From RUG11462 sp045649405 (lineage in GTDB: Bacteria > Bacillota > Clostridia > Oscillospirales > Acutalibacteraceae), in contig JAZRPW010000050.1 of the NCBI GenBank assembly GCA_045649405.1, forward strand, positions 1-57,165: 57,165 bases of DNA, read 5' to 3'. Made by a program: the position numbers and the translations under genes. Of this stretch, positions 40,505-49,381 are shown piece by piece. The first letter of the stretch is position 1, and the number at the start of each line of letters is the position of its first letter. A model generated the notes under the pieces. That model searched no databases and was not told the origin of the DNA. It was given only the letters and a program-made list of their open reading frames with translations.

Positions 40505-41386
40505 TTATAATTTAATTGTTGGTCTTGTCTTTCCAAAATACCAAGCGCTAACAAGGCCTGGCCCTGCATGTGTGCCGATTGTTGTGCCAAATTTTAAATA
40601 TTCAACATCTTTAAAACCAAACTCATTTACAAGTCTGTCTGCGTATTCTTGCGCTTTATCCATTGCGTCTGAATGGGCGATGTAAAGGGTTTGCTTTTCT
40701 GGTTTTAACACAGTTTGATTGACACATTCAACAAACTTTTCAAGCGTTGCGGTGTTGCCTCTTGTTTTGTGAGTTACAAAAAGTTTGCCTGACTTTGGCA
40801 AAGAAATTATTGGGCAAATGTTTAAAACTGAACTAATAATTGCCCCTGCTGTACTAACTCTGCCGCCCCTTCTCATATAGGTCAAATCATTGGTTGTAAT
40901 GAAAACATTGATGTTGTATTTAATTGCGTTTAGATGCGAAATGGCTTGGTCAATTGTTTTGCCTTCATCACGAAATTTTATTGCTTCAAAAAGCAACATT
41001 GCAAGACCTGCCGAGCCAATTTCAGAATCAAGCACATAAATTTCTGCGTTAGGGTTTCTGCTCATTACATCTTGCGCTGCATTGACTGCGCTCGTAAATG
41101 TGCCAGACAAATGGCTTGAAAGTGACAAATGCAAAACCGGTAACCCAAGTTTTATTTGCTCTTCAAAAAATGAAATGAATTCCAAAGGGGTTACTTGCGA
41201 AGTTTTTGGCACTGCGCCTTTTCGCATTTTTTCATAAAACTCATCAATATGCTCTTCAACCATATCATCACAAAAAACATCGTTTTCAATGGTGTAAGAA
41301 AGAAAGGCACATTTTACGCCTAAATCTTCTGCCTTTTGCAAGGTCAAATCACAACTTGAGTCACTTGTAATCACAAATTTTTTCAT
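40505..41386 (-). CDS. DegV family protein
   Basis: A 293-aa fatty-acid-binding protein of the DegV/FakB family; FakB proteins present fatty acids to the kinase FakA. It shows VITSDSSCDL, TSQVTPLEF, LSLSSHLSGTF with the lipid head-group serine/histidine, and the C-terminal GTTIGTHAGPGLVSAWYFG stretch. No fakA-like gene is in the window. It lies 12 bases after the HlyIII-type gene and is probably co-transcribed with it. Confidence 0.93.
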   Translation of the reverse strand: MKKFVITSDSSCDLTLQKAEDLGVKCAFLSYTIENDVFCDDMVEEHIDEFYEKMRKGAVPKTSQVTPLEFISFFEEQIKLGLPVLHLSLSSHLSGTFTSAVNAAQDVMSRNPNAEIYVLDSEIGSAGLAMLLFEAIKFRDEGKTIDQAISHLNAIKYNINVFITTNDLTYMRRGGRVSTAGAIISSVLNICPIISLPKSGKLFVTHKTRGNTATLEKFVECVNQTVLKPEKQTLYIAHSDAMDKAQEYADRLVNEFGFKDVEYLKFGTTIGTHAGPGLVSAWYFGKTRPTIKL

Positions 41387-41398
41387 ATAACTCTCCTT

Positions 41399-42049
41399 TT
41401 AAATGCAATAAAATAACACAAAAAAGTAATGCAAAATGCTACCTAAAAGCACAAACAAATGCCAAATAAAATGCATGTACTTCTTTTTTGATTTATAAAA
41501 ACAAACACCCACTGTGTAGGAAATTCCACCGAGTAAAAGCAACAAAAACGCGCCAATGCCTTTTGCAAAAATCACTTTAAAAACTGGAACTGCAGTTAAG
41601 AGAACCGACCAACCCATTATTATATAAAGAACGAGCGAAAGTTTTGATGCTTTTTCAAGATTTATTGAATTAAACACAATGCCAAGCACTGTGCAACCCA
41701 TATTTATACCAAAAAGCGTCCAACCAATCCAATTGCGCATTAACGACAACGAAACCGGAATGTATGTGCCCAAAATCAACAAGAAAATTGAGCAATGGTC
41801 AAAAATTCTGAAAACATATTTCGCAGTTTTGTTGGTAAGCGAGTGGTAAAGTGTTGAATTTGTGTACAAAATGATAAGCGTTGCACCGTAAAGCGCCGAA
41901 CTTACCACTGCCAAAGCGTCTGATGTGATTGCGGCAATCACGATTAACACAGCCGTTGCAGCAATGCTCAAAAGTGAGCCGACACCGTGCGAAATTGCAT
42001 TTGCGATTTCTTCGCCAATTGTTTGAATACGTTTAATTTTTGTTGACAT
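41399..42049 (-). CDS. Hemolysin III / YqfA family membrane protein (PAQR-like)
   Basis: About 216 aa with seven predicted membrane helices, of the HlyIII/PAQR superfamily. Conserved metal-site motifs are present: EIANAISHGVGSLLS, TLYHSL, FRIFDHCSIFLLI and the C-terminal HFIWHLFVLLGSILHYF with two histidines. I chose ATG 42049 rather than 42070, as the GGTAGG sequence fits it. The physiological role is uncertain; it is not a proven haemolysin. Confidence 0.9.
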   Translation of the reverse strand: MSTKIKRIQTIGEEIANAISHGVGSLLSIAATAVLIVIAAITSDALAVVSSALYGATLIILYTNSTLYHSLTNKTAKYVFRIFDHCSIFLLILGTYIPVSLSLMRNWIGWTLFGINMGCTVLGIVFNSINLEKASKLSLVLYIIMGWSVLLTAVPVFKVIFAKGIGAFLLLLLGGISYTVGVCFYKSKKKYMHFIWHLFVLLGSILHYFFVLFYCI

Positions 42050-42222
42050 ACACAAGGACCTACCTATCATTTCATTTAGTAACCGATACTAGATTAACAC
42101 ATTATTAAAACTTTTTCAAGTGTTTTTTGCAACTTTTTCAAAAAGTTTTTAAAATTTATCTTTCATTTTTGAAAACTATGTGTTATTATATATGTGCTTA
42201 GAACACAAAAAGGAGCGTTTTT

Positions 42223-42786
42223 ATGCTTGAAAATAAAGAAATTTTGATTAACGAGTTAAATAATTGCAAGGAAATTATGATTAACGCAACCTTGCCAACT
42301 TGGGAAGAGTTGCCTAAAATTGAGCTTTATATGGACCAGGTTGTTGCACTTTTGAACGACTATTTGGGATATATTTCAAAGCTTGACAAAGCAGAAAAAG
42401 GCGTTACTTCTTCTATGATTAACAACTATGTTAAAATGAAGGTTATTCCTGCACCACAGAAAAAAAGGTATTCAAGAATTCATCTTTCTAGACTTATTAT
42501 GATTTGTGCGTTAAAGAAAAGTTTAAACCTTTCAACAGTTAGCAATCTTTTGCCACAAACCGAAGATGAAGATGAAAACAAAGCAATTTACAACGCTTTT
42601 GTTAATTCACGAAAAGCAACAATTGAAGCCAATTTGCAAAGAATTGAAAGCGAGTTTTATTCAATTATTGACAATGCCGATTCTGTTAATAGTGAAATGT
42701 TAACACGCCTTGCAGTTTCAACCGACATTAGAAAACTTATTACCGAAAAGTTTACTGATGTTGTTTTTCCGCAAGATGAAAAATAA
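42223..42786 (+). CDS. DUF1836 protein (MerR-like HTH)
   Basis: A 187-aa protein matching the DUF1836 (B. subtilis YkrK-like) pattern: TSSMINNYVKMKVIPAPQKKRYSRIHLSRLIMICALKKSLNLSTVSNLL, shown here in outline over about residues 65-112, is the winged-helix-like part. The N- and C-terminal parts are helical. It is probably a transcription regulator with unknown target. AAGGAG precedes the ATG. It is monocistronic. Confidence 0.87.
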   Translation: MLENKEILINELNNCKEIMINATLPTWEELPKIELYMDQVVALLNDYLGYISKLDKAEKGVTSSMINNYVKMKVIPAPQKKRYSRIHLSRLIMICALKKSLNLSTVSNLLPQTEDEDENKAIYNAFVNSRKATIEANLQRIESEFYSIIDNADSVNSEMLTRLAVSTDIRKLITEKFTDVVFPQDEK

Positions 42787-42792
42787 AAAAAA

Positions 42793-42822
42793 TAAGGAGT
42801 TGACAGTTTGTCAACTCCTTTT
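42793..42822. terminator. Bidirectional terminator
   Basis: AAGGAGTTGACA and TGTCAACTCCTT form a perfect 12-bp stem with a 3-base loop, between the convergent DUF1836 and TSCPD genes. Confidence 0.9.
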
Positions 42823-42825
42823 AAA

Positions 42826-43071
42826 TTACTTAATTTCTTTTAACGCCTGTGCTAATTGGTCTGGGCAAGATGTTGGTTTAAAACCACATTTAATGCCTTC
42901 AAGACGCTTAATTACTTCTTCTGCTGGCATTCCTTCAACTAATTTTGAAATGCCTTGCAAGTTGCCCATGCAACCACCGAAAAATGAAACATTTGTAACA
43001 TTGCCTTGCTCATCTACTGAAAAAGAAATTTCTCTTGAGCAGGTGCCTTTTGTTTTATATTTATATTCCAT
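42826..43071 (-). CDS. TSCPD-domain protein (TIGR03905 type)
   Basis: An 81-aa protein from the ATG at 43071, which follows AAAGG; the longer frame to 43095 lacks a site and overlaps nifU. It carries FFGGCMGNLQGISKLVEGM and the PTSCPDQLAQAL end that gives the domain its name (also found at the C-terminus of some ribonucleotide reductases). Three or four Cys suggest metal or redox function. It lies 14 bases after nifU, which points to a role near Fe-S assembly. Confidence 0.9.
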   Translation of the reverse strand: MEYKYKTKGTCSREISFSVDEQGNVTNVSFFGGCMGNLQGISKLVEGMPAEEVIKRLEGIKCGFKPTSCPDQLAQALKEIK

Positions 43072-43085
43072 AGTTTTTACCTTTC

Positions 43086-43511
43086 TTAGTGGCAATGACC
43101 ATCTTCACAATCAAGAATTTTGCCAACGATTGGTTCTGGGTCAATGCCTTGACGTGTGTAATAATCAGCAATTGCAGATTTGATTGATTGTTCTGCCAAA
43201 ACAGAGCAATGGATTTTGTGAGCAGGAAGACCGCCCAACGCTTCAACAACGGCTTTGTTTGAAAGTTCAAGCGCTTCTTTAATTGTTTTGCCCATAATCA
43301 TTTCTGTTGCAATTGAAGATGTTGCAATTGCAGAACCACAACCATAAGTTTTAAATTTTACATCAGTAATAACATCGTTATCAACCTTGATGTACATTTT
43401 CATAATATCGCCACATTTTGCGTTACCAACTTCGCCAATGCCGTCAGCATTTTCAATTTCGCCAACATTTCTTGGGTTTGTAAAATGGTCCATAACTTTT
43501 TCTGAATACAT
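43086..43511 (-). CDS. nifU: Fe-S cluster assembly scaffold NifU/IscU
   Basis: A 141-aa scaffold on which [2Fe-2S]/[4Fe-4S] clusters are built. The three ligand cysteines are C33 (AKCGD), C58 (YGCGSA) and C102 (HKIHCS). The LPAHKIHC region replaces the LPPVK chaperone motif of proteobacterial IscU, typical for the clostridial NifU type. A Cys/His tail (CEDGHCH) is an extra. It overlaps the nifS stop by one base. Confidence 0.94.
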   Translation of the reverse strand: MYSEKVMDHFTNPRNVGEIENADGIGEVGNAKCGDIMKMYIKVDNDVITDVKFKTYGCGSAIATSSIATEMIMGKTIKEALELSNKAVVEALGGLPAHKIHCSVLAEQSIKSAIADYYTRQGIDPEPIVGKILDCEDGHCH

Positions 43512-44698
43512 TATTTACTACCTTCTTCTTTCTTAATTTTTTCCCAAAGTGGAGACATCATTCTAAGACGCTCAATAATTGGAGTTAATTTTTCTAAGAT
43601 ATAATCAACATCTTCTTCGGTGTTTTCTTCGTTAAGTGAAATTCTAAGCGAGCCGTGCGCTACTTCGTGTTTAAGTCCAATTGACAAAAGCACGTGTGAA
43701 GGGTCAAGCGAGCCAGATGTACAAGCAGAGCCAGATGAAGCAGAAATGCCGTGCATATCAAGCATTAAAAGCAAACTTTCGCCTTCAATGCCTTCAAACG
43801 AGATGTTTGAGTTACCAGGAAGTCGCATTTCTCTGTCACCATTAAGTCTTGAACGCTCAATTTTCAAAGCGCCGTCAATAAATCTGTTTCTAAGGGCTGT
43901 TACATATTCAGCACGTTCATCAATTGTGCTGCAAGCAAGTTCAGCCGCCTTTGCAAAGCCGAGAATTGAAGGCACATTTTCGGTGCCGGCACGTTTTGAA
44001 CGCTCTTGACCGCCGCCTTCCAAAAATCTTGCCAAACGCACGCCGTTTTTAATGTATAAAAAGCCTACGCCTTTTTGTGCGTGAATTTTGTGGCCAGAAG
44101 CAGACATCATATCAATGCCGAGTTCGTTTACGGCAATATGAACGTTACCGTAAGCTTGTACTGCGTCAACGTGGAACAAAATTTTGTGTTTTGCGCAAAT
44201 TTCGCCAAGCTCTTTAATTGGTTGAATTGTGCCGATTTCATTGTTAGCAAACATAATTGTAACAAGACCGGTTTTTTCAGTAATTGCTTTTTCAAGGTCT
44301 TCAGGTTTCACAATACCGTTTTCATAAACCGGCAAGTAAGTAACCTCAAAACCTTTTTTCTCTAAACTTGTCAAAGGATGAAGAACTGCGTGGTGCTCAA
44401 AAGCAGTTGAAATAATGTGGTTTTTGCCTTTTTGAAGCATTATTTCAGCAGCGCCTTTGATTGCCCAGTTGTCACTTTCAGAGCCACAAGAAGTAAAATA
44501 AATCTCATTTTGTTTTGCGCCAATTGTGTTAGCAATTGTCTCTCTTGCAGTTTCAATTGCGTGCTTTGACTCGCCACCAAGTGAGTAAAGACTTGAAGGG
44601 TTGCCAAACATATCAAGCGCATCTATTATAACCTTTTTAACAGGTTCGCTAATTTTTGTAGTAGCCGCATTATCGGCATAAACAAATCTTTTTTCCAA
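43511..44698 (-). CDS. nifS: Cysteine desulfurase NifS/IscS
   Basis: PLP enzyme that takes sulfur from cysteine for Fe-S clusters. It starts VYADNAATT, with the PLP lysine at K204 in SGHKIH and the persulfide cysteine at C326 in the SSGSACTSGS loop. At 395 aa it is of group I (IscS/NifS) length. It heads the nifS-nifU-TSCPD operon behind the promoter at 44740-44768. No iscR-type regulator gene is adjacent. Confidence 0.95.
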   Translation of the reverse strand: MEKRFVYADNAATTKISEPVKKVIIDALDMFGNPSSLYSLGGESKHAIETARETIANTIGAKQNEIYFTSCGSESDNWAIKGAAEIMLQKGKNHIISTAFEHHAVLHPLTSLEKKGFEVTYLPVYENGIVKPEDLEKAITEKTGLVTIMFANNEIGTIQPIKELGEICAKHKILFHVDAVQAYGNVHIAVNELGIDMMSASGHKIHAQKGVGFLYIKNGVRLARFLEGGGQERSKRAGTENVPSILGFAKAAELACSTIDERAEYVTALRNRFIDGALKIERSRLNGDREMRLPGNSNISFEGIEGESLLLMLDMHGISASSGSACTSGSLDPSHVLLSIGLKHEVAHGSLRISLNEENTEEDVDYILEKLTPIIERLRMMSPLWEKIKKEEGSK

Positions 44699-44739
44699 AA
44701 TTAATAAACCTTCTTTTTTTATTATTTTTTCACATATAT

Positions 44740-44768
44740 ATAATATACCATTTTAGTATAGTTTTCAA
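44740..44768 (-). promoter_or_regulatory. Promoter of nifSU with overlapping inverted repeat
   Basis: Minus-strand TTGAAA (44763-44768), 17-base spacer, TATTAT (44740-44745). TATAC (44744-44748) and GTATA (44756-44760) form an inverted repeat within the spacer. Confidence 0.5.
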
Positions 44769-44882
44769 TAGTAATTTTAAAAATTTTTAAATTTCATTAA
44801 AAATTCATAATATTTTGGCTTTTCAAACCAATTGTTTTGTGATACAATATTTAAAAGATAACATTTTAGAGGTGTTTTTGCT

Positions 44883-45833
44883 ATGAATGAAAAGAAAGTT
44901 AATTTAGTAGCAATCATTTTCGCACTTTTTTTGGTGGTTGTAATTGCCTTAACTTCGGTTGCAATTTACAAAACCCCTACAGAAGTTGTTGCCGGCACTG
45001 CAGGTAATTATTCAATTAACCTTACAAATGGTGGGCACATTTTAGAAGATGATGGCTTTTTGTTTTATACAATTCCAGGGCAAAAAGGTGTTTGGCGTGC
45101 AGAATTAAACAAGCCAAATTCGGCTAAAAAGATTAGTGATATTGGTGATGGCAATTTGCAGTTAGTTGGCAGTGGTTATTATTTTACTGATGATGACACA
45201 CTTTATAGAATGGATTGGGATGGAAACAAGCGTCAAGTTGTATTAAAAAATGCAACCGCCCCAAAAGTTGTTGGCTCATTGGTGTTTTATCAAAAGAGTA
45301 ATACTGGTAGCACTATTTATAAGTATTCAATGAAAAATGATAATGAATTCGACGTTGTTTCTGACCTTTCTGGTTTTGGCAGACGAATTCAAGAATATTT
45401 GGTTTATTACAGAAAGGTTTATTCTGTTGAACCTGAAGGCATTTATAAAACAAGCATAACCGATTATTCTAATCGTGAACTTTTTTTAAAAGCAGATGCT
45501 AAAAGATTGTCAATTGATGGGCAATATTTGTTCTTTGTTGAAGACGGCACTTTGAAATCAGTAGTACTTAAAGACAAACAAATTGTTAAAACCGATTTGA
45601 TGAAATTAAAAGCTTATGCTGTTTATGGCAACGCTTGTGTTTATTGCGATGGCAAAAAGACCTATTTTGCCGACATTAACAAATTCTTAACCCAAGACGG
45701 TTACAAACCAAAAGTGTTGGCAAACGCTCCTGCAAAGGGAATTTCAATTGATGATGAAAACTTCTATTTCTTTAATAAAGGCAAGTTAAAAAAGGTCACA
45801 CACGAAGGCAAAAATTTAACTGAAATTAATTAA
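44883..45833 (+). CDS. DUF5050 membrane-anchored beta-propeller-like protein
   Basis: A 316-aa protein with an N-terminal signal anchor (about 7-28) and an extracytoplasmic part of repeated short beta motifs (DGFLFYTIPG, GYYFTDDDTLYRMDWDG, LVFYQKS, QYLFFVEDGTL, ENFYFFNKGKL). This is the DUF5050/TolB-like pattern of Firmicute surface proteins. The role is unknown. GAGGTG lies before the ATG. It is monocistronic, with a terminator at 45834-45862. Confidence 0.85.
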   Translation: MNEKKVNLVAIIFALFLVVVIALTSVAIYKTPTEVVAGTAGNYSINLTNGGHILEDDGFLFYTIPGQKGVWRAELNKPNSAKKISDIGDGNLQLVGSGYYFTDDDTLYRMDWDGNKRQVVLKNATAPKVVGSLVFYQKSNTGSTIYKYSMKNDNEFDVVSDLSGFGRRIQEYLVYYRKVYSVEPEGIYKTSITDYSNRELFLKADAKRLSIDGQYLFFVEDGTLKSVVLKDKQIVKTDLMKLKAYAVYGNACVYCDGKKTYFADINKFLTQDGYKPKVLANAPAKGISIDDENFYFFNKGKLKKVTHEGKNLTEIN

Positions 45834-45862
45834 AAAAACGCACCCGTTTGGGTGCGTTTTTT
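45834..45862. terminator. Bidirectional terminator
   Basis: AAAAAACGCACCC and GGGTGCGTTTTTT with a short loop, between the convergent DUF5050 and FAD-dehydrogenase genes. Confidence 0.9.
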
Positions 45863-45870
45863 GTTTTTAA

Positions 45871-47265
45871 CTAGAAACAAATTTTGCCTGGATTTAAAAT
45901 GTTTTTCTCGTCAAATGCACGTTTAATTTGTTGCATTAACAAAATTGGTGTTTCGCCATATTGTTGTTTTAAAAACTCTTTTTTAGCAAAGCCAATTCCG
46001 TGTTCGCCAGAAACCAAACCACCAAGTTCTTCTGCGCGTTTATACATTTTGTCAAAACAAGCAGACAAGGTTTTTTGCCAGGCTTCTTCTGAAAGTTCAT
46101 CTTTGCAAATGTAAACATGCAAGTTGCCATCTCCTGCGTGGCCGAATGACGGAATTCGCACATTAAATTCATCTGCTAATTCGTGGGTGTATTTGATAAA
46201 CTCATCAACCTTGCTTACCGGCACAACAACGTCGCACTCATCCATTTCAGTAGTTGACGCTTTGATTGCTTCAAGAAAAGCGCCACGAGCCGACCAAACC
46301 GATTTTTTGCGCTCATCAGTATCAACAATGTAAGCATCAATTGCGCCAATTTCAAGGCACAAATCTGCAACGGTTGTCATATCTGCTTCCACCTGTGCTT
46401 GAGTGTTGCCGTCAAATGTCAACAAAATGTAAGCATCATTTTTTGTATCTGGGAATTTTTTGCCCAAATAATCTTCAGAAAAAAGAATTGTATCTCTTGA
46501 CATATATTCAATTGCAGTTGGAATAACCTTTGAACGAAAGATTTTTGGCACAGATTCAATTGCGCTTTTCATATCAGGAAATGGCACCAAAAGCGATGTT
46601 GAAACCTTTGGCAATGGCACCAATTTTAACACCGCTTCACAGATGATGCAAAGTGTACCTTCAGAGCCGATTACCAAATCTTTGAGTGAATAACCTGAAC
46701 TGTTTTTGGCAACGGTTGCGCCAAGTTTTAAAATTTCGCCATTTGGCATTACAACTGTGAGTGAACGAACATAATCTCTTGTTACGCCATATTTAACGGC
46801 TCTCATACCACCTGCATTGGTTGAAATGTTGCCACCAATTGTTGCAGACTTTTCACCTGGGTCCGGTGGGTATAAAAAGTCGTTTTCTTCACAAAATTCT
46901 GCTAATTCCATTAACAAAACGCCAGGTTGAACAGTAACGGTTGAGTTATTTTCATCAAGTTCTAAAATCTTGTTCATTTTAGTAGTTTCAAGCAAAATTC
47001 CGCCTTCAACTGCAACGGCAGAGCCAACAAGACCTGTGCCACTTCCACGAACTGTTACTGGAATTTCTCTTGTGTGTGCCAACTTCATAATGCTTGAAAT
47101 TTGGCTAGTAGAAGTTACCCTTACCAAAACTTCAGGCATTTTATAGGTGCCACCCAATTCATCGTGCGCATAGTCAGGATTTATCGCATCGCCAACAATT
47201 ACATCGTCACAGCCGACGATGTTTTGCAAAGTTTTAATATCATCTAAACTAACCTTGTTATACAT
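45871..47265 (-). CDS. lctD: FAD-linked lactate/glycolate dehydrogenase subunit (LctD/GlcD type)
   Basis: A 464-aa FAD_binding_4 oxidoreductase. The PP-loop region is TVRGSGTGLVGSAV, followed by PGEKSATIGGNISTNAGGMRAVKYGVTRDYV in outline (about residues 135-170) and a C-terminal FAD-oxidase domain with GHAGDGNLHV and SGEHGIG. It sits directly behind EtfB and EtfA genes (1-base overlap with etfA), the order of the Acetobacterium lctBCD operon. In that complex lactate oxidation by NAD is driven by simultaneous ferredoxin oxidation. Other 2-hydroxyacids (glycolate, 2-hydroxyglutarate) are possible substrates. Confidence 0.88.
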   Translation of the reverse strand: MYNKVSLDDIKTLQNIVGCDDVIVGDAINPDYAHDELGGTYKMPEVLVRVTSTSQISSIMKLAHTREIPVTVRGSGTGLVGSAVAVEGGILLETTKMNKILELDENNSTVTVQPGVLLMELAEFCEENDFLYPPDPGEKSATIGGNISTNAGGMRAVKYGVTRDYVRSLTVVMPNGEILKLGATVAKNSSGYSLKDLVIGSEGTLCIICEAVLKLVPLPKVSTSLLVPFPDMKSAIESVPKIFRSKVIPTAIEYMSRDTILFSEDYLGKKFPDTKNDAYILLTFDGNTQAQVEADMTTVADLCLEIGAIDAYIVDTDERKKSVWSARGAFLEAIKASTTEMDECDVVVPVSKVDEFIKYTHELADEFNVRIPSFGHAGDGNLHVYICKDELSEEAWQKTLSACFDKMYKRAEELGGLVSGEHGIGFAKKEFLKQQYGETPILLMQQIKRAFDEKNILNPGKICF

Positions 47266-48449
47266 TACGACTCCTCCTTAATTTTTTCAATTAACATTGG
47301 CACAATTTCGTTAACATCGCCATTAACACAGTAATGAGCAACATCAAAAATTGGCGCAGTTTTATCAGTATTAATTGCAATAATGCAGTCAGAAGATTTC
47401 ATGCCAGCGGCAAATTGAACAGCACCAGAAATGCCCAAACAGAAAATGAGTTTTGGTTTTACTGTTCTACCTGAAAGACCAATTTGATGTTTTGCATCAA
47501 AAATATTACTTTCAACTAACGGTCTTGTACAAGCAACAACGCCACCTAACAAATCTGCCAATTCTTGTGCTTTTTCTCGCATTGTGTCAGATGAAGCACC
47601 CCTACCAACTGCAACAATAACATCTGCTTCAGAGATGTCAATGTCTTTTGGTTTTAACTTTGAAGAAAGCACCTCAATGCTTGAAAAACGCATTTCTTCG
47701 GTTACTTGCATTTTAACAATTTCGCCATTTGCAGTTTCGGTTCGTGCTGGCTCATTGAACACTTTATATCTTGCGGTGCAAAACTGTGGTCTTGTGTTTG
47801 GAGTGATAATTTGCGCCATAATGTTGCCACCAAATGCAGGACGAATTTGCACCAAATCGGTGTTTTCTTTCATTTGGAGCACGGTGCAGTCGGCGGTAAG
47901 ACCGGTTTTACATCTTGCGGCAACCCTTGGCGCTAACTGTCTGCCAAGGTTTGTTGCGCCAACCAAAATTGAAGAAGGTTTTACCTTTTCAACAAAGTCA
48001 TAAAATGCGTTTGTAAACGGCTCAATTCTAAATTCTTCAAAGGCCTTGTCATCATAAACAAACACCTTGTCAACACCGTAATGCAAAAGTTCTTGCGCGC
48101 AATTTTCAACATTAAAACCAATCAAAATTGCATAAACTTGTTGCGAAATGACATCTGCTAGTTCTTTTGCTTTGCCACAAAGTTCAAATGTTACAGGGTG
48201 AATTTTGCCGTCACAAGCGTCGGCATAAACACAAACGCCGTTGTACAAAGATTTATCAACAGAACGTTCTTCTTCAACAAAATCGATTAAACCATTGCTG
48301 CGTTTCACACACATTTTGCACATTTTACAAGCAGAAGAAATGTCTAATTTTTCGTTCTCATAACTTATAGCATTAAAAGGGCAAAGTTCTACTAACTCTT
48401 TTGCGTTTTGTGAGTTGATTTTGTTATGATTAATAACTAATTTTCCCAT
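47265..48449 (-). CDS. etfA: Electron-transfer flavoprotein alpha subunit with fused [4Fe-4S] domain
   Basis: A 394-aa EtfA. The C-terminal FAD domain has the family motif CLGISGAVQFAAGM and IAINTDKTAPIFDVAHY. The first 60 residues form a ferredoxin-like extension with four cysteines: C23 before Pro, then C41, C44 and C47 in a C-x2-C-x2-C spacing, enough for one [4Fe-4S] cluster. The same extension exists in LctC of Acetobacterium woodii and in bifurcating caffeyl-CoA EtfA. It lies 12 bases after etfB. Confidence 0.93.
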   Translation of the reverse strand: MGKLVINHNKINSQNAKELVELCPFNAISYENEKLDISSACKMCKMCVKRSNGLIDFVEEERSVDKSLYNGVCVYADACDGKIHPVTFELCGKAKELADVISQQVYAILIGFNVENCAQELLHYGVDKVFVYDDKAFEEFRIEPFTNAFYDFVEKVKPSSILVGATNLGRQLAPRVAARCKTGLTADCTVLQMKENTDLVQIRPAFGGNIMAQIITPNTRPQFCTARYKVFNEPARTETANGEIVKMQVTEEMRFSSIEVLSSKLKPKDIDISEADVIVAVGRGASSDTMREKAQELADLLGGVVACTRPLVESNIFDAKHQIGLSGRTVKPKLIFCLGISGAVQFAAGMKSSDCIIAINTDKTAPIFDVAHYCVNGDVNEIVPMLIEKIKEES

Positions 48450-48461
48450 TTTGTTACCCCC

Positions 48462-49250
48462 TTAAAGCATTTTTCCTTCACGCAAGATATTAACCAACTC
48501 TTGCGCACAATCAAAAGCAGAGCCGGAAATTTCTTTCTTTTCTGCTAACTTTTCAGGCGGAAATATTCGCTCAACCTGAGTTGCCGAACCATTAAGACCA
48601 TAATTATTTTCATCTTGGTCTTCAAAATCTGCAAAACTAAAGAATGTAACTGCATCATCGGTTAATTGCTTTTTAACCTTATAAGAAGGCAAACGTGGGG
48701 TATTAATATCGCCATCAACCGAAATAATGCAAGGCATTTTTACACTCATTTCAACCTGTTTTTCATCTAAAGAAGCAGTCAAGTAAACCTTGCCATCTTT
48801 TACTTCTTTAATTGACAAAACGTTTGAAACATTAGGAACGCTCAAATATTCTGCAAGTTCTGCGCCAACCTGAGCAGTATCACCATCGGTTGTTTGCTTG
48901 CCACAGAAGATAATGTCAAACTCGCCACATTTTTGAATGCCTTGCGACAAGGTATAAGCCGTTGCCAAAACATCTGCACCGGCAAACTTTCTGTCAGAAA
49001 GCACTGTGCCAGCGTCAGCACCCATACAAACAGTTTCTAAAATAACTTCTTTTGCTTGAGGTGGTCCCATTGTGATGCTTTGCACACTGCCACCATATTT
49101 TTCTTTGAGCGTTAATGCAGTTTCAATTGCATACAAATCATAAGGATTGATTTTGCTTGCAATTCCGCTACGCTTTAACACGCCGGTAACTGGGTCAACT
49201 TCAACGTTGTTTGAGCCAGGCACCTGCTTTACACAAATTAAGATTTTCAT
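48462..49250 (-). CDS. etfB: Electron-transfer flavoprotein beta subunit
   Basis: A 263-aa EtfB from the ATG at 49250, which follows GGAGGG; the longer frame to 49292 is unlikely. It shows KILICVKQVPGS, NPYDLYAIETAL, the DVLATAYTLSQGI stretch and FCGKQTTDGDTAQVGAELAEYL, which contributes to flavin binding. In bifurcating Etfs this subunit carries the bifurcating FAD. It is the first gene of the three-gene lactate operon; the promoter is at 49283-49311. Confidence 0.94.
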   Translation of the reverse strand: MKILICVKQVPGSNNVEVDPVTGVLKRSGIASKINPYDLYAIETALTLKEKYGGSVQSITMGPPQAKEVILETVCMGADAGTVLSDRKFAGADVLATAYTLSQGIQKCGEFDIIFCGKQTTDGDTAQVGAELAEYLSVPNVSNVLSIKEVKDGKVYLTASLDEKQVEMSVKMPCIISVDGDINTPRLPSYKVKKQLTDDAVTFFSFADFEDQDENNYGLNGSATQVERIFPPEKLAEKKEISGSAFDCAQELVNILREGKML

Positions 49251-49282
49251 AATACCCTCCAAGTATATAAAAATACAATAAA

Positions 49283-49311
49283 ATTGTAACATATTTTATT
49301 CGCTATTTCAA
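49283..49311 (-). promoter_or_regulatory. Promoter of the etfB-etfA-lctD operon
   Basis: Minus-strand TTGAAA (49306-49311), 17-base spacer, TACAAT (49283-49288). Confidence 0.65.
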
Positions 49312-49324
49312 TATTTTTAAAACA

Positions 49325-49353
49325 AAAACCGACCTGAACATTCAGGCCGGTTT
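49325..49353 (-). terminator. Terminator after the cohesin-like gene
   Basis: AAACCGGCCTGAA/TTCAGGTCGGTTT stem on the minus strand (one G-U), ending in T-rich sequence. Confidence 0.8.
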
Positions 49354-49381
49354 ATTCAAATACTCCATAACTTAAAAGTTA

